Source: Siphonodentalium dalli (lineage: Eukaryota; Mollusca; Scaphopoda; Gadilida; Siphonodentaliidae). Taken from it: 64,000 nucleotides of DNA. Below the pieces are notes generated by a model. The model saw nothing but the letters and a program-made list of their open reading frames with translations, was not told the origin of the DNA and searched no databases. The translations under genes and the position numbers were made by a program. Where the stretch lies: positions 24,308,987-24,372,986 of the forward strand of contig CP136063.1 of NCBI GenBank assembly GCA_032622095.1. Reading direction: 5' to 3'. Each line of letters begins with the position of its first letter. Within the stretch, counting starts at the first letter, position 1. Shown one piece after another: positions 39,661 to 53,609 of the stretch.

Positions 39661-42139
39661 TACTCTTGTGTTTGAATATATATTAACTTAGTGGTCACTC
39701 TAAGGTGGCGAATTCTATCATTAATATGGTTTTCATGATATTAACCTAATTAAATTAACATGCCAATTGATATGGTCATCCTGAGTAGCAACATACTACT
39801 AGTACGAAAATTACGCATGCCTTGGGTGCTCTTACTCTTGTGTTTGAATATATATTAACTTAGTGGTCACTCTAAGGTGGCGAATTCTATCATTAATATG
39901 GTTTTCATGATATTAACCTAATTAAATTAACATGCCAATTGATATGGTCATCCTGAGTAGCAACATACTACTAGTACGAAAATTACGCATGACTTTGGTG
40001 CTCTTACTCTTGTGTTTGAATATATATTAACTTAGTGGTAACTCTAAGGTGGCGAATTATATCGCTTACTATTGTCTTCATGATATTAACGTAATTAACT
40101 TAACATGCCAATATGGTCATTCTGAGTAGCAAAATACTACTAGTACGAAAATTACGCATACCTTGGGTGTTCTTTCTCTTGTGTTTGAATATATATTAAC
40201 TTAGTGGTCACTCTAAGGTGGCGAATTCTATCATTAATATGGTTTTCATGATATTAACCTAATTAAATTAACATGCCAATTGATATGGTCATCCTGAGTA
40301 GCAACATACTACTAGTACGAAAATTACGCATGCCTTGGGTGCTCTTACTCTTGTGTTTGAATATATATTAACTTAGTGGTCACTCTAAGGTGGCGAATTA
40401 TATCGCTTACCATTGTCTTCATGATATTAACGTAATTAACTTAACATGCCAATATGGTCATCCTGAGTAGCAACATACTACTAGTACGAAAATTACGCAT
40501 ACCTTGGGTGTTCTTTCTCTAGTGTTTGAAAATATATTAACTTAGTGGTCAATCTAAGGTGGCGAATTCTATCATTAATATGGTTTTCATGATATTAACC
40601 TAATTAAATTAACATGCCAATTGATATGGTCATCCTGGGTAGCAACATACTACTAGTACGAAAATTACGCATGCCTTGGGTACTCTTACTCTTGTGTTTG
40701 AACATATATTAACTTAGTGGTCACTATAAGGTGGCGAATTATATCGCTTAATATGGTCTTCATAAAATTAACCTAATTAACTTAACATGCCAATATTTTC
40801 ATCCTGAGTAGCAAAATACTATTTGTACGAAAATAACGCATACTTTGGTGCTCATACTCTTGTGTTTGAATATATATTAACTTAGTGGTCACTCTAAGTT
40901 GGCGAATTCTATCGCTTAATATGTCTCTTGTGTTTGAAAATATATTAACTAAGTGGTCACTGTAAGGTGGTGAATTCTTTCGCTTAATATTGTCTTCATA
41001 ATATTAACTTAATTAACTTAAGATGCCAAAATACTACTAATACGAAAATTACGCATACCTTGGCTGTTCATACCAATATGGTCATCCTGAGTAGCAAACT
41101 ACTACTAGTACGAAAATTACGCATACCTTGGGTGTTCTTTCTCTTGTGTTTGAACATATATTAACTTAGTGGTCACTCTAACGTAGCGAATTCTATCGCT
41201 TAATATGGTCTTCATAAAATTAACCTAATTAACTTAACATGCCAATATTTTCATCCTGAGTAGCAAAATACTATTAGTACGAAACTTACGCATACCTTGG
41301 GTGCTCTTACTCTTGTGTTTGAATATATATTAACTTAGTTGTCACTCTAAGGTGGCGAATTCTATCATTAATATGGTTTTCATGATATTAACCTAATTAA
41401 ATTAACATGCCAATTGATATGGTCATCCTGAGTAGCAACATACTACTAGTACGAAAATTACGCATGCATTGGGTGCTCTTACTCTTGTGTTTGAATATAT
41501 ATTAACTTAGTGGTCACTCTAAGGTGGCAAATTCTATCATTAATGTGGTTTTCATGATATTAACCTAATTAAATTAACATGCCAATTGATATGGTCATCC
41601 TGAGTAGCAACATACTACTAGTACGAAAATTACGCATGAATTTGGTGCTCTTACTCTTGTGTTGGAATATATATTAACTTAGTGGTCACTCTAAGGTGGC
41701 GAATTATATCGCTTACTATTGTCTTCATGATATTAACGTAATTAACTTAACATGCCAATATGGTCATTCTGAGTAGCAAAATACTACTAGTACGAAAATT
41801 ACGCATACCTTGGGTGTTCTTTCTCTTGTGTTTGAATATATATTAACTTAGTGGTCACTCTAAGGTGGCGAATTCTATCATTAATATGGTTTTCATGATA
41901 TTAACCTAATTAAATTAACATGCCAATTGATATGGTCATCCTGGGTAGCAACATACTACTAGTACGAAAATTACGCATGCCTTGGGTACTCTTACTCTTG
42001 TGTTTGAATATATATTAACTTAGTGGTCACTATAAGGTGGCGAATTATATCGCTTAATATGGTCTTCATAAAATTAACCTAATTAACTTAACATGCCAAT
42101 ATTTTCATCCTGAGTAGCAAAATACTATTTGTACGAAAA

Positions 42140-44638
42140 TAACGCATACTTTGGTGCTCATACTCTTGTGTTTGAATATATATTAACTTAGTGGTCACTC
42201 TAAGTTGGCGAATTCTATCGCTTAATATGTCTCTTGTGTTTGAAAATATATTAACTAAGTGGTCACTGTAAGGTGGTGAATTCTTTCGCTTAATATTGTC
42301 TTCATAATATTAACTTAATTAACTTAAGATGCCAAAATACTACTAATACGAAAATTACGCATACCTTGGCTGTTCATACCAATATGGTCATCCTGAGTAG
42401 CAAACTACTACTAGTACGAAAATTACGCATACCTTGGGTGTTCTTTCTCTTGTGTTTGAACATATATTAACTTAGTGGTCACTCTAACGTAGCGAATTCT
42501 ATCGCTTAATATGGTCTTCATAAAATTAACCTAATTAACTTAACATGCCAATATTTTCATCCTGAGTAGCAAAATACTATTAGTACGAAACTTACGCATA
42601 CCTTGGGTGCTCTTACTCTTGTGTTTGAATATATATTAACTTAGTTGTCAATCTAAGGTGGCGAATTCTATCATTAATATGGTTTTCATGATATTAACCT
42701 AATTAAATTAACATGCCAATTGATATGGTCATCCTGAGTAGCAACATACTACTAGTACGAAAATTACGCATGCCTTGGGTGCTCTTACTCTTGTGTTTGA
42801 ATATATATTAACTTAGTGGTCACTCTAAGGTGGCAAATTCTATCATTAATATGGTTTTCATGATATTAACCTAATTAAATTAACATGCCAATTGATATGG
42901 TCATCCTGAGTAGCAACATACTACTAGTACGAAAATTACGCATGCATTTGGTGCTCTTACTCTTGTGTTGGAATATATATTAACTTAGTGGTCACTCTAA
43001 GGTGGCGAATTATATCGCTTACTATTGTCTTCATGATATTAACGTAATTAACTTAACATGCCAATATGGTCATCCTGAGTAGCAACATACTACTAGTACG
43101 AAAATTACGCATGCATTTGGTGCTCTTACTCTTGTGTTGGAATATATATTAACTTAGTGGTCACTCTAAGGTGGCGAATTATATCGCTTACTATTGTCTT
43201 CATGATATTAACGTAATTAACTTAACATGCCAATATGGTCATTCTGAGTAGCAAAATACTACTAGTACGAAAATTACGCATACCTTGGGTGTTCTTTCTC
43301 TTGTGTTTGAATATATATTAACTTAGTGGTCACTCTAAGGTGGCGAATTCTATCATTAATATGGTTTTCATGATATTAACCTAATTAAATTAACATGACA
43401 ATTGATATGGTCATCCTGAGTAGCAACATACTACTAGTACGAAAATTACGCATGCCTTGGGTGCTCTTACTCTTGTGTTTGAATATATATTAACTTAGTG
43501 GTCACTCTAAGGTGGCGAATTATATCGCTTACTATTGTCTTCATGATATTAACGTAATTAACTTAACATGCCAATATGGTCATCCTGAGTAGCAACATAC
43601 TACTAGTACGAAAATTTCGCATACCTTGGGTGTTCTTTCTCTTGTGTTTGAAAATATATTAACTTAGTGGTCACTCTAAGGTGGCGAATTCTATCATTAA
43701 TATGGTTTTCATGATATTAACCTAATTAAATTAACATGCCAATTGATATGGTCATCCTGGGTAGCAACATACTACTAGTACGAAAATTACGCATGCCTTG
43801 GGTACTCTTACTCTTGTGATTGAATATATATTAACTTAGTGGTCACTCTAAGGTGGCGAATTATATCGCTTAATATGGTCTTCATAAAATTAACCTAATT
43901 AACTTAACATGCCAATATTTTCATCCTGAGTAGCAAAATACTATTAGTACGAAACTTACGCATACCTTGGGTGCTCTTACTCTTGTGTTTGAATATATAT
44001 TAACTTAGTTGTCACTCTAAGGTGGCGAATTCTATCATTAATATGATTTTCATGATATTAACCTAATTAAATTAACATGCCAATTGATATGGTCATCCTG
44101 AGTAGCAACATACTACTAGTACGAAAATTACGCATGAATTTGGTGCTCTTACTCTTGTGTTGGAATATATATTAACTTAGTGGTCACTCTAAGGTGGCGA
44201 ATTATATCGCTTACTATTGTCTTCATGATATTAACGTAATTAACTTAACATGCCAATATGGTCATTCTGAGTAGCAAAATACTACTAGTACGAAAATTAC
44301 GCATACCTTGGGTGTTCTTTCTCTTGTGTTTGAATATATATTAACTTAGTGGTCACTCTAAGGTGGCGAATTCTATCATTAATATGGTTTTCATGATATT
44401 AACCTAATTAAATTAACATGCCAATTGATATGGTCATCCTGGGTAGCAACATACTACTAGTACGAAAATTACGCATGCCTTGGGTACTCTTACTCTTGTG
44501 TTTGAATATATATTAACTTAGTGGTCACTATAAGGTGGCGAATTATATCGCTTAATATGGTCTTCATAAAATTAACCTAATTAACTTAACATGCCAATAT
44601 TTTCATCCTGAGTAGCAAAATACTATTTGTACGAAAAT
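42140..44638. repeat. Shortened HOR C interval (2,498 bp)
   Basis: This interval between marks lacks the AACTTGACATGCC monomer and is 682 bp shorter than the standard 3,180-bp interval. The difference is exactly two 341-bp dimers, although the interior is also mosaic: around 43,900-44,638 it resembles the 1,306-bp interval's neighbourhood. An unequal exchange between out-of-phase HOR C copies would explain it. Confidence 0.75.
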
Positions 44639-47600
44639 AACGCATACTTTGGTGCTCATACTCTTGTGTTTGAATATATATTAACTTAGTGGTCACTCTA
44701 AGTTGGCGAATTCTATCGCTTAATATGTCTCTTGTGTTTGAAAATATATTAACTAAGTGGTCACTGTAAGGTGGTGAATTCTTTCGCTTAATATTGTCTT
44801 CATAATATTAACTTAATTAACTTAAGATGCCAAAATACTACTAATACGAAAATTACGCATACCTTGGCTGTTCATACCAATATGGTCATCCTGAGTAGCA
44901 AACTACTACTAGTACGAAAATTACGCATACCTTGGGTGTTCTTTCTCTTGTGTTTGAACATATATTAACTTAGTGGTCACTCTAACGTAGCGAATTCTAT
45001 CGCTTAATATGGTCTTCATAAAATTAACCTAATTAACTTAACATGCCAATATTTTCATCCTGAGTAGCAAAATACTATTAGTACGAAACTTACGCATACC
45101 TTGGGTGCTCTTACTCTTGTGTTTGAATATATATTAACTTAGTTGTCAATCTAAGGTGGCGAATTCTATCATTAATATGGTTTTCATGATATTAACCTAA
45201 TTAAATTAACATGCCAATTGATATGGTCATCCTGAGTAGCAACATACTACTAGTACGAAAATTACGCATGCCTTGGGTGCTCTTACTCTTGTGTTTGAAT
45301 ATATATTAACTTAGTGGTCACTCTAAGGTGGCAAATTCTATCATTAATATGGTTTTCATGATATTAACCTAATTAAATTAACATGCCAATTGATATGGTC
45401 ATCCTGAGTAGCAACATACTACTAGTACGAAAATTACGCATGCATTTGGTGCTCTTACTCTTGTGTTGGAATATATATTAACTTAGTGGTCACTCTAAGG
45501 TGGCGAATTATATCGCTTACTATTGTCTTCATGATATTAACGTAATTAACTTAACATGCCAATATGGTCATTCTGAGTAGCAAAATACTACTAGTACGAA
45601 AATTACGCATACCTTGGGTGTTCTTTCTCTTGTGTTTGAATATATATTAACTTAGTGGTCACTCTAAGGTGGCGAATTCTATCATTAATATGGTTTTCAT
45701 GATATTAACCTAATTAAATTAACATGACAATTGATATGGTCATCCTGAGTAGCAACATACTACTAGTACGAAAATTACGCATGCCTTGGGTGCTCTTACT
45801 CTTGTGTTTGAATATATATTAACTTAGTGGTCACTCTAAGGTGGCGAATTATATCGCTTACTATTGTCTTCATGATATTAACGTAATTAACTTAACATGC
45901 CAATATGGTCATCCTGAGTAGCAACATACTACTAGTACGAAAATTTCGCATACCTTGGGTGTTCTTTCTCTTGTGTTTGAAAATATATTAACTTAGTGGT
46001 CACTCTAAGGTGGCGAATTCTATCATTAATATGGTTTTCATGATATTAACCTAATTAAATTAACATGCCAATTGATATGGTCATCCTGGGTAGCAACATA
46101 CTACTAGTACGAAAATTACGCATGCCTTGGGTACTCTTACTCTTGTGATTGAATATATATTAACTTAGTGGTCACTCTAAGGTGGCGAATTATATCGCTT
46201 AATATTGTCTTCATGATATTAACGTAATTAACTTAACATGCCAATATGGTCATCCTGAGTAGCAAAATACTACTAGTACGAAAATTACGCATACCTTGGG
46301 TGTTCTTTCTCTTGAGTTTGAATATATATTAACTTAGTGGTCACTATAAGGTGGCGAATTATATCGCTTAATATGGTCTTCATAAAATTAACCTAATTAA
46401 CTTGACATGCCAATATTTTCATCCTGAATAGCAAAATACTATTTGTACGAAAATTACGCATACCTTGGGTGTTCTTTCTCTTGTGTTTGAACATATATTA
46501 ACTTAGTGTTCACTCTAACGTAGCGAATTCTATCGCTTAATATGGTCTTCATAAAATTAACCTAATTAACTTAACATGCCAATATTTTCATCCTGAGTAG
46601 CAAAATACTATTAGTACGAAACTTACGCATACCTTGGGTGCTCTTACTCTTGTGTTTGAATATATATTAACTTAGTGGTCACTCTAAGGTGGCGAATTCT
46701 ATCATTAATATGGTTTTCATGATATTAACCTAATTAAATTAACATGCCAATTGATATGGTCATCCTGAGTAGCAACATACTACTAGTACGAAAATTACGC
46801 ATGCCTTGGGTGCTCTTACTCTTGTGTTTGAATATATATTAACTTAGTGGTCACTCTAAGGTGGCGAATTCTATCATTAATATGGTTTTCATGATATTAA
46901 CCTAATTAAATTAACATGCCAATTGATATGGTCATCCTGAGTAGCAACATACTACTAGTACGAAAATTACGCATGACTTTGGTGCTCTTACTCTTGTGTT
47001 TGAATATATATTAACTTAGTGGTAACTCTAAGGTGGCGAATTATATCGCTTACTATTGTCTTCATGATATTAACGTAATTAACTTAACATGCCAATATGG
47101 TCATTCTGAGTAGCAAAATACTACTAGTACGAAAATTACGCATACCTTGGGTGTTCTTTCTCTTGTGTTTGAATATATATTAACTTAGTGGTCACTCTAA
47201 GGTGGCGAATTCTATCATTAATATGGTTTTCATGATATTAACCTAATTAAATTAACATGCCAATTGATATGGTCGTCCTGAGTAGCAACATACTACTAGT
47301 ACGAAAATTACGCATGCCTTGGGTGCTCTTACTCTTGTGTTTGAATATATATTAACTTAGTGGTCACTCTAAGGTGGCGAATTATATCGCTTACCATTGT
47401 CTTCATGATATTAACGTAATTAACTTAACATGCCAATATGGTCATCCTGAGTAGCAACATACTACTAGTACGAAAATTACGCATACATTGGGTGTTCTTT
47501 CTCTAGTGTTTGAAAATATATTAACTTAGTGGTCAATCTAAGGTGGCGAATTCTATCATTAATATGGTTTTCATGATATTAACCTAATTAAATTAACATG

Positions 47601-50600
47601 CCAATTGATATGGTCATCCTGGGTAGCAACATACTACTAGTACGAAAATTACGCATGCCTTGGGTACTCTTACTCTTGTGTTTGAATATATATTAACTTA
47701 GTGGTCACTATAAGGTGGCGAATTATATCGCTTAATATGGTCTTCATAAAATTAACCTAATTAACTTAACATGCCAATATTTTCATCCTGAGTAGCAAAA
47801 TACTATTTGTACGAAAATAACGCATACTTTGGTGCTCATACTCTTGTGTTTGAATATATATTAACTTAGTGGTCACTCTAAGTTGGCGAATTCTATCGCT
47901 TAATATGTCTCTTGTGTTTGAAAATATATTAACTAAGTGGTCACTGTAAGGTGGTGAATTCTTTCGCTTAATATTGTCTTCATAATATTAACTTAATTAA
48001 CTTAAGATGCCAAAATACTACTAATACGAAAATTACGCATACCTTGGCTGTTCATACCAATATGGTCATCCTGAGTAGCAAACTACTACTAGTACGAAAA
48101 TTACGCATACCTTGGGTGTTCTTTCTCTTGTGTTTGAACATATATTAACTTAGTGGTCACTCTAACGTAGCGAATTCTATCGCTTAATATGGTCTTCATA
48201 AAATTAACCTAATTAACTTAACATGCCAATATTTTCATCCTGAGTAGCAAAATACTATTAGTACGAAACTTACGCATACCTTGGGTGCTCTTACTCTTGT
48301 GTTTGAATATATATTAACTTAGTTGTCACTCTAAGGTGGCGAATTCTATCATTAATATGGTTTTCATGATATTAACCTAATTAAATTAACATGCCAATTG
48401 ATATGGTCATCCTGAGTAGCAACATACTACTAGTACGAAAATTACGCATGCATTGGGTGCTCTTACTCTTGTGTTTGAATATATATTAACTTAGTGGTCA
48501 CTCTAAGGTGGCAAATTCTATCATTAATGTGGTTTTCATGATATTAACCTAATTAAATTAACATGCCAATTGATATGGTCATCCTGAGTAGCAACATACT
48601 ACTAGTACGAAAATTACGCATGAATTTGGTGCTCTTACTCTTGTGTTGGAATATATATTAACTTAGTGGTCACTCTAAGGTGGCTAATTATATCGCTTAC
48701 TATTGTCTTCATGATATTAACGTAATTAACTTAACATGCCAATATGGTCATTCTGAGTAGCAAAATACTACTAGTACGAAAATTACGCATACCTTGGGTG
48801 TTCTTTCTCTTGTGTTTGAATATATATTAACTTAGTGGTCACTCTAAGGTGGCGAATTCTATCATTAATATGGTTTTCATGATATTAACCTAATTAAATT
48901 AACATGCCAATTGATATGGTCATCCTGGGTAGCAACATACTACTAGTACGAAAATTACGCATGCCTTGGGTACTCTTACTCTTGTGTTTGAATATATATT
49001 AACTTAGTGGTCACTATAAGGTGGCGAATTATATCGCTTAATATGGTCTTCATAAAATTAACCTAATTAACTTAACATGCCAATATTTTCATCCTGAGTA
49101 GCAAAATACTATTTGTACGAAAATAACGCATACTTTGGTGCTCATACTCTTGTGTTTGAATATATATTAACTTAGTGGTCACTCTAAGTTGGCGAATTCT
49201 ATCGCTTAATATGTCTCTTGTGTTTGAAAATATATTAACTAAGTGGTCACTGTAAGGTGGTGAATTCTTTCGCTTAATATTGTCTTCATAATATTAACTT
49301 AATTAACTTAAGATGCCAAAATACTACTAATACGAAAATTACGCATACCTTGGCTGTTCATACCAATATGGTCATCCTGAGTAGCAAACTACTACTAGTA
49401 CGAAAATTACGCATACCTTGGGTGTTCTTTCTCTTGTGTTTGAACATATATTAACTTAGTGGTCACTCTAACGTAGCGAATTCTATCGCTTAATATGGTC
49501 TTCATAAAATTAACCTAATTAACTTAACATGCCAATATTTTCATCCTGAGTAGCAAAATACTATTAGTACGAAACTTACGCATACCTTGGGTGCTCTTAC
49601 TCTTGTGTTTGAATATATATTAACTTAGTTGTCAATCTAAGGTGGCGAATTCTATCATTAATATGGTTTTCATGATATTAACCTAATTAAATTAACATGC
49701 CAATTGATATGGTCATCCTGAGTAGCAACATACTACTAGTACGAAAATTACGCATGCCTTGGGTGCTCTTACTCTTGTGTTTGAATATATATTAACTTAG
49801 TGGTCACTCTAAGGTGGCAAATTCTATCATTAATATGGTTTTCATGATATTAACCTAATTAAATTAACATGCCAATTGATATGGTCATCCTGAGTAGCAA
49901 CATACTACTAGTACGAAAATTACGCATGCATTTGGTGCTCTTACTCTTGTGTTGGAATATATATTAACTTAGTGGTCACTCTAAGGTGGCGAATTATATC
50001 GCTTACTATTGTCTTCATGATATTAACGTAATTAACTTAACATGCCAATATGGTCATTCTGAGTAGCAAAATACTACTAGTACGGAAATTACGCATACCT
50101 TGGGTGTTCTTTCTCTTGTGTTTGAATATATATTAACTTAGTGGTCACTCTAAGGTGGCGAATTCTATCATTAATATGGTTTTCATGATATTAACCTAAT
50201 TAAATTAACATGACAATTGATATGGTCATCCTGAGTAGCAACATACTACTAGTACGAAAATTACGCATGCCTTGGGTGCTCTTACTCTTGTGTTTGAATA
50301 TATATTAACTTAGTGGTCACTCTAAGGTGGCGAATTATATCGCTTACTATTGTCTTCATGATATTAACGTAATTAACTTAACATGCCAATATGGTCATCC
50401 TGAGTAGCAACATACTACTAGTACGAAAATTTCGCATACCTTGGGTGTTCTTTCTCTTGTGTTTGAAAATATATTAACTTAGTGGTCACTCTAAGGTGGC
50501 GAATTCTATCATTAATATGGTTTTCATGATATTAACCTAATTAAATTAACATGCCAATTGATATGGTCATCCTGGGTAGCAACATACTACTAGTACGAAA

Positions 50601-53600
50601 ATTACGCATGCCTTGGGTACTCTTACTCTTGTGATTGAATATATATTAACTTAGTGGTCACTCTAAGGTGGCGAATTATATCGCTTAATATTGTCTTCAT
50701 GATATTAACGTAATTAACTTAACATGCCAATATGGTCATCCTGAGTAGCAAAATACTACTAGTACGAAAATTACGCATACCTTGGGTGTTCTTTCTCTTG
50801 AGTTTGAATATATATTAACTTAGTGGTCACTATAAGGTGGCGAATTATATCGCTTAATATGGTCTTCATAAAATTAACCTAATTAACTTGACATGCCAAT
50901 ATTTTCATCCTGAATAGCAAAATACTATTTGTACGAAAATTACGCATACCTTGGGTGTTCTTTCTCTTGTGTTTGAACATATATTAACTTAGTGTTCACT
51001 CTAACGTAGCGAATTCTATCGCTTAATATGGTCTTCATAAAATTAACCTAATTAACTTAACATGCCAATATTTTCATCCTGAGTAGCAAAATACTATTAG
51101 TACGAAACTTACGCATACCTTGGGTGCTCTTACTCTTGTGTTTGAATATATATTAACTTAGTGGTCACTCTAAGGTGGCGAATTCTATCATTAATATGGT
51201 TTTCATGATATTAACCTAATTAAATTAACATGCCAATTGATATGGTCATCCTGAGTAGCAACATACTACTAGTACGAAAATTACGCATGCCTTGGGTGCT
51301 CTTACTCTTGTGTTTGAATATATATTAACTTAGTGGTCACTCTAAGGTGGCGAATTCTATCATTAATATGGTTTTCATGATATTAACCTAATTAAATTAA
51401 CATGCCAATTGATATGGTCATCCTGAGTAGCAACATACTACTAGTACGAAAATTACGCATGACTTTGGTGCTCTTACTCTTGTGTTTGAATATATATTAA
51501 CTTAGTGGTAACTCTAAGGTGGCGAATTATATCGCTTACTATTGTCTTCATGATATTAACGTAATTAACTTAACATGCCAATATGGTCATTCTGAGTAGC
51601 AAAATACTACTAGTACGAAAATTACGCATACCTTGGGTGTTCTTTCTCTTGTGTTTGAATATATATTAACTTAGTGGTCACTCTAAGGTGGCGAATTCTA
51701 TCATTAATATGGTTTTCATGATATTAACCTAATTAAATTAACATGCCAATTGATATGGTCGTCCTGAGTAGCAACATACTACTAGTACGAAAATTACGCA
51801 TGCCTTGGGTGCTCTTACTCTTGTGTTTGAATATATATTAACTTAGTGGTCACTCTAAGGTGGCGAATTATATCGCTTACCATTGTCTTCATGATATTAA
51901 CGTAATTAACTTAACATGCCAATATGGTCATCCTGAGTAGCAACATACTACTAGTACGAAAATTACGCATACCTTGGGTGTTCTTTCTCTAGTGTTTGAA
52001 AATATATTAACTTAGTGGTCAATCTAAGGTGGCGAATTCTATCATTAATATGGTTTTCATGATATTAACCTAATTAAATTAACATGCCAATTGATATGGT
52101 CATCCTGGGTAGCAACATACTACTAGTACGAAAATTACGCATGCCTTGGGTACTCTTACTCTTGTGTTTGAATATATATTAACTTAGTGGTCACTATAAG
52201 GTGGCGAATTATATCGCTTAATATGGTCTTCATAAAATTAACCTAATTAACTTAACATGCCAATATTTTCATCCTGAGTAGCAAAATACTATTTGTACGA
52301 AAATAACGCATACTTTGGTGCTCATACTCTTGTGTTTGAATATATATTAACTTAGTGGTCACTCTAAGTTGGCGAATTCTATCGCTTAATATGTCTCTTG
52401 TGTTTGAAAATATATTAACTAAGTGGTCACTGTAAGGTGGTGAATTCTTTCGCTTAATATTGTCTTCATAATATTAACTTAATTAACTTAAGATGCCAAA
52501 ATACTACTAATACGAAAATTACGCATACCTTGGCTGTTCATACCAATATGGTCATCCTGAGTAGCAAACTACTACTAGTACGAAAATTACGCATACCTTG
52601 GGTGTTCTTTCTCTTGTGTTTGAACATATATTAACTTAGTGGTCACTCTAACGTAGCGAATTCTATCGCTTAATATGGTCTTCATAAAATTAACCTAATT
52701 AACTTAACATGCTAATATTTTCATCCTGAGTAGCAAAATACTATTAGTACGAAACTTACGCATACCTTGGGTGCTCTTACTCTTGTGTTTGAATATATAT
52801 TAACTTAGTTGTCACTCTAAGGTGGCGAATTCTATCATTAATATGGTTTTCATGATATTAACCTAATTAAATTAACATGCCAATTGATATGGTCATCCTG
52901 AGTAGCAACATACTACTAGTACGAAAATTACGCATGCATTGGGTGCTCTTACTCTTGTGTTTGAATATATATTAACTTAGTGGTCACTCTAAGGTGGCAA
53001 ATTCTATCATTAATGTGGTTTTCATGATATTAACCTAATTAAATTAACATGCCAATTGATATGGTCATCCTGAGTAGCAACATACTACTAGTACGAAAAT
53101 TACGCATGAATTTGGTGCTCTTACTCTTGTGTTGGAATATATATTAACTTAGTGGTCACTCTAAGGTGGCGAATTATATCGCTTACTATTGTCTTCATGA
53201 TATTAACGTAATTAACTTAACATGCCAATATGGTCATTCTGAGTAGCAAAATACTACTAGTACGAAAATTACGCATACCTTGGGTGTTCTTTCTCTTGTG
53301 TTTGAATATATATTAACTTAGTGGTCACTCTAAGGTGGCGAATTCTATCATTAATATGGTTTTCATGATATTAACCTAATTAAATTAACATGCCAATTGA
53401 TATGGTCATCCTGGGTAGCAACATACTACTAGTACGAAAATTACGCATGCCTTGGGTACTCTTACTCTTGTGTTTGAATATATATTAACTTAGTGGTCAC
53501 TATAAGGTGGCGAATTATATCGCTTAATATGGTCTTCATAAAATTAACCTAATTAACTTAACATGCCAATATTTTCATCCTGAGTAGCAAAATACTATTT

Positions 53601-53609
53601 GTACGAAAA

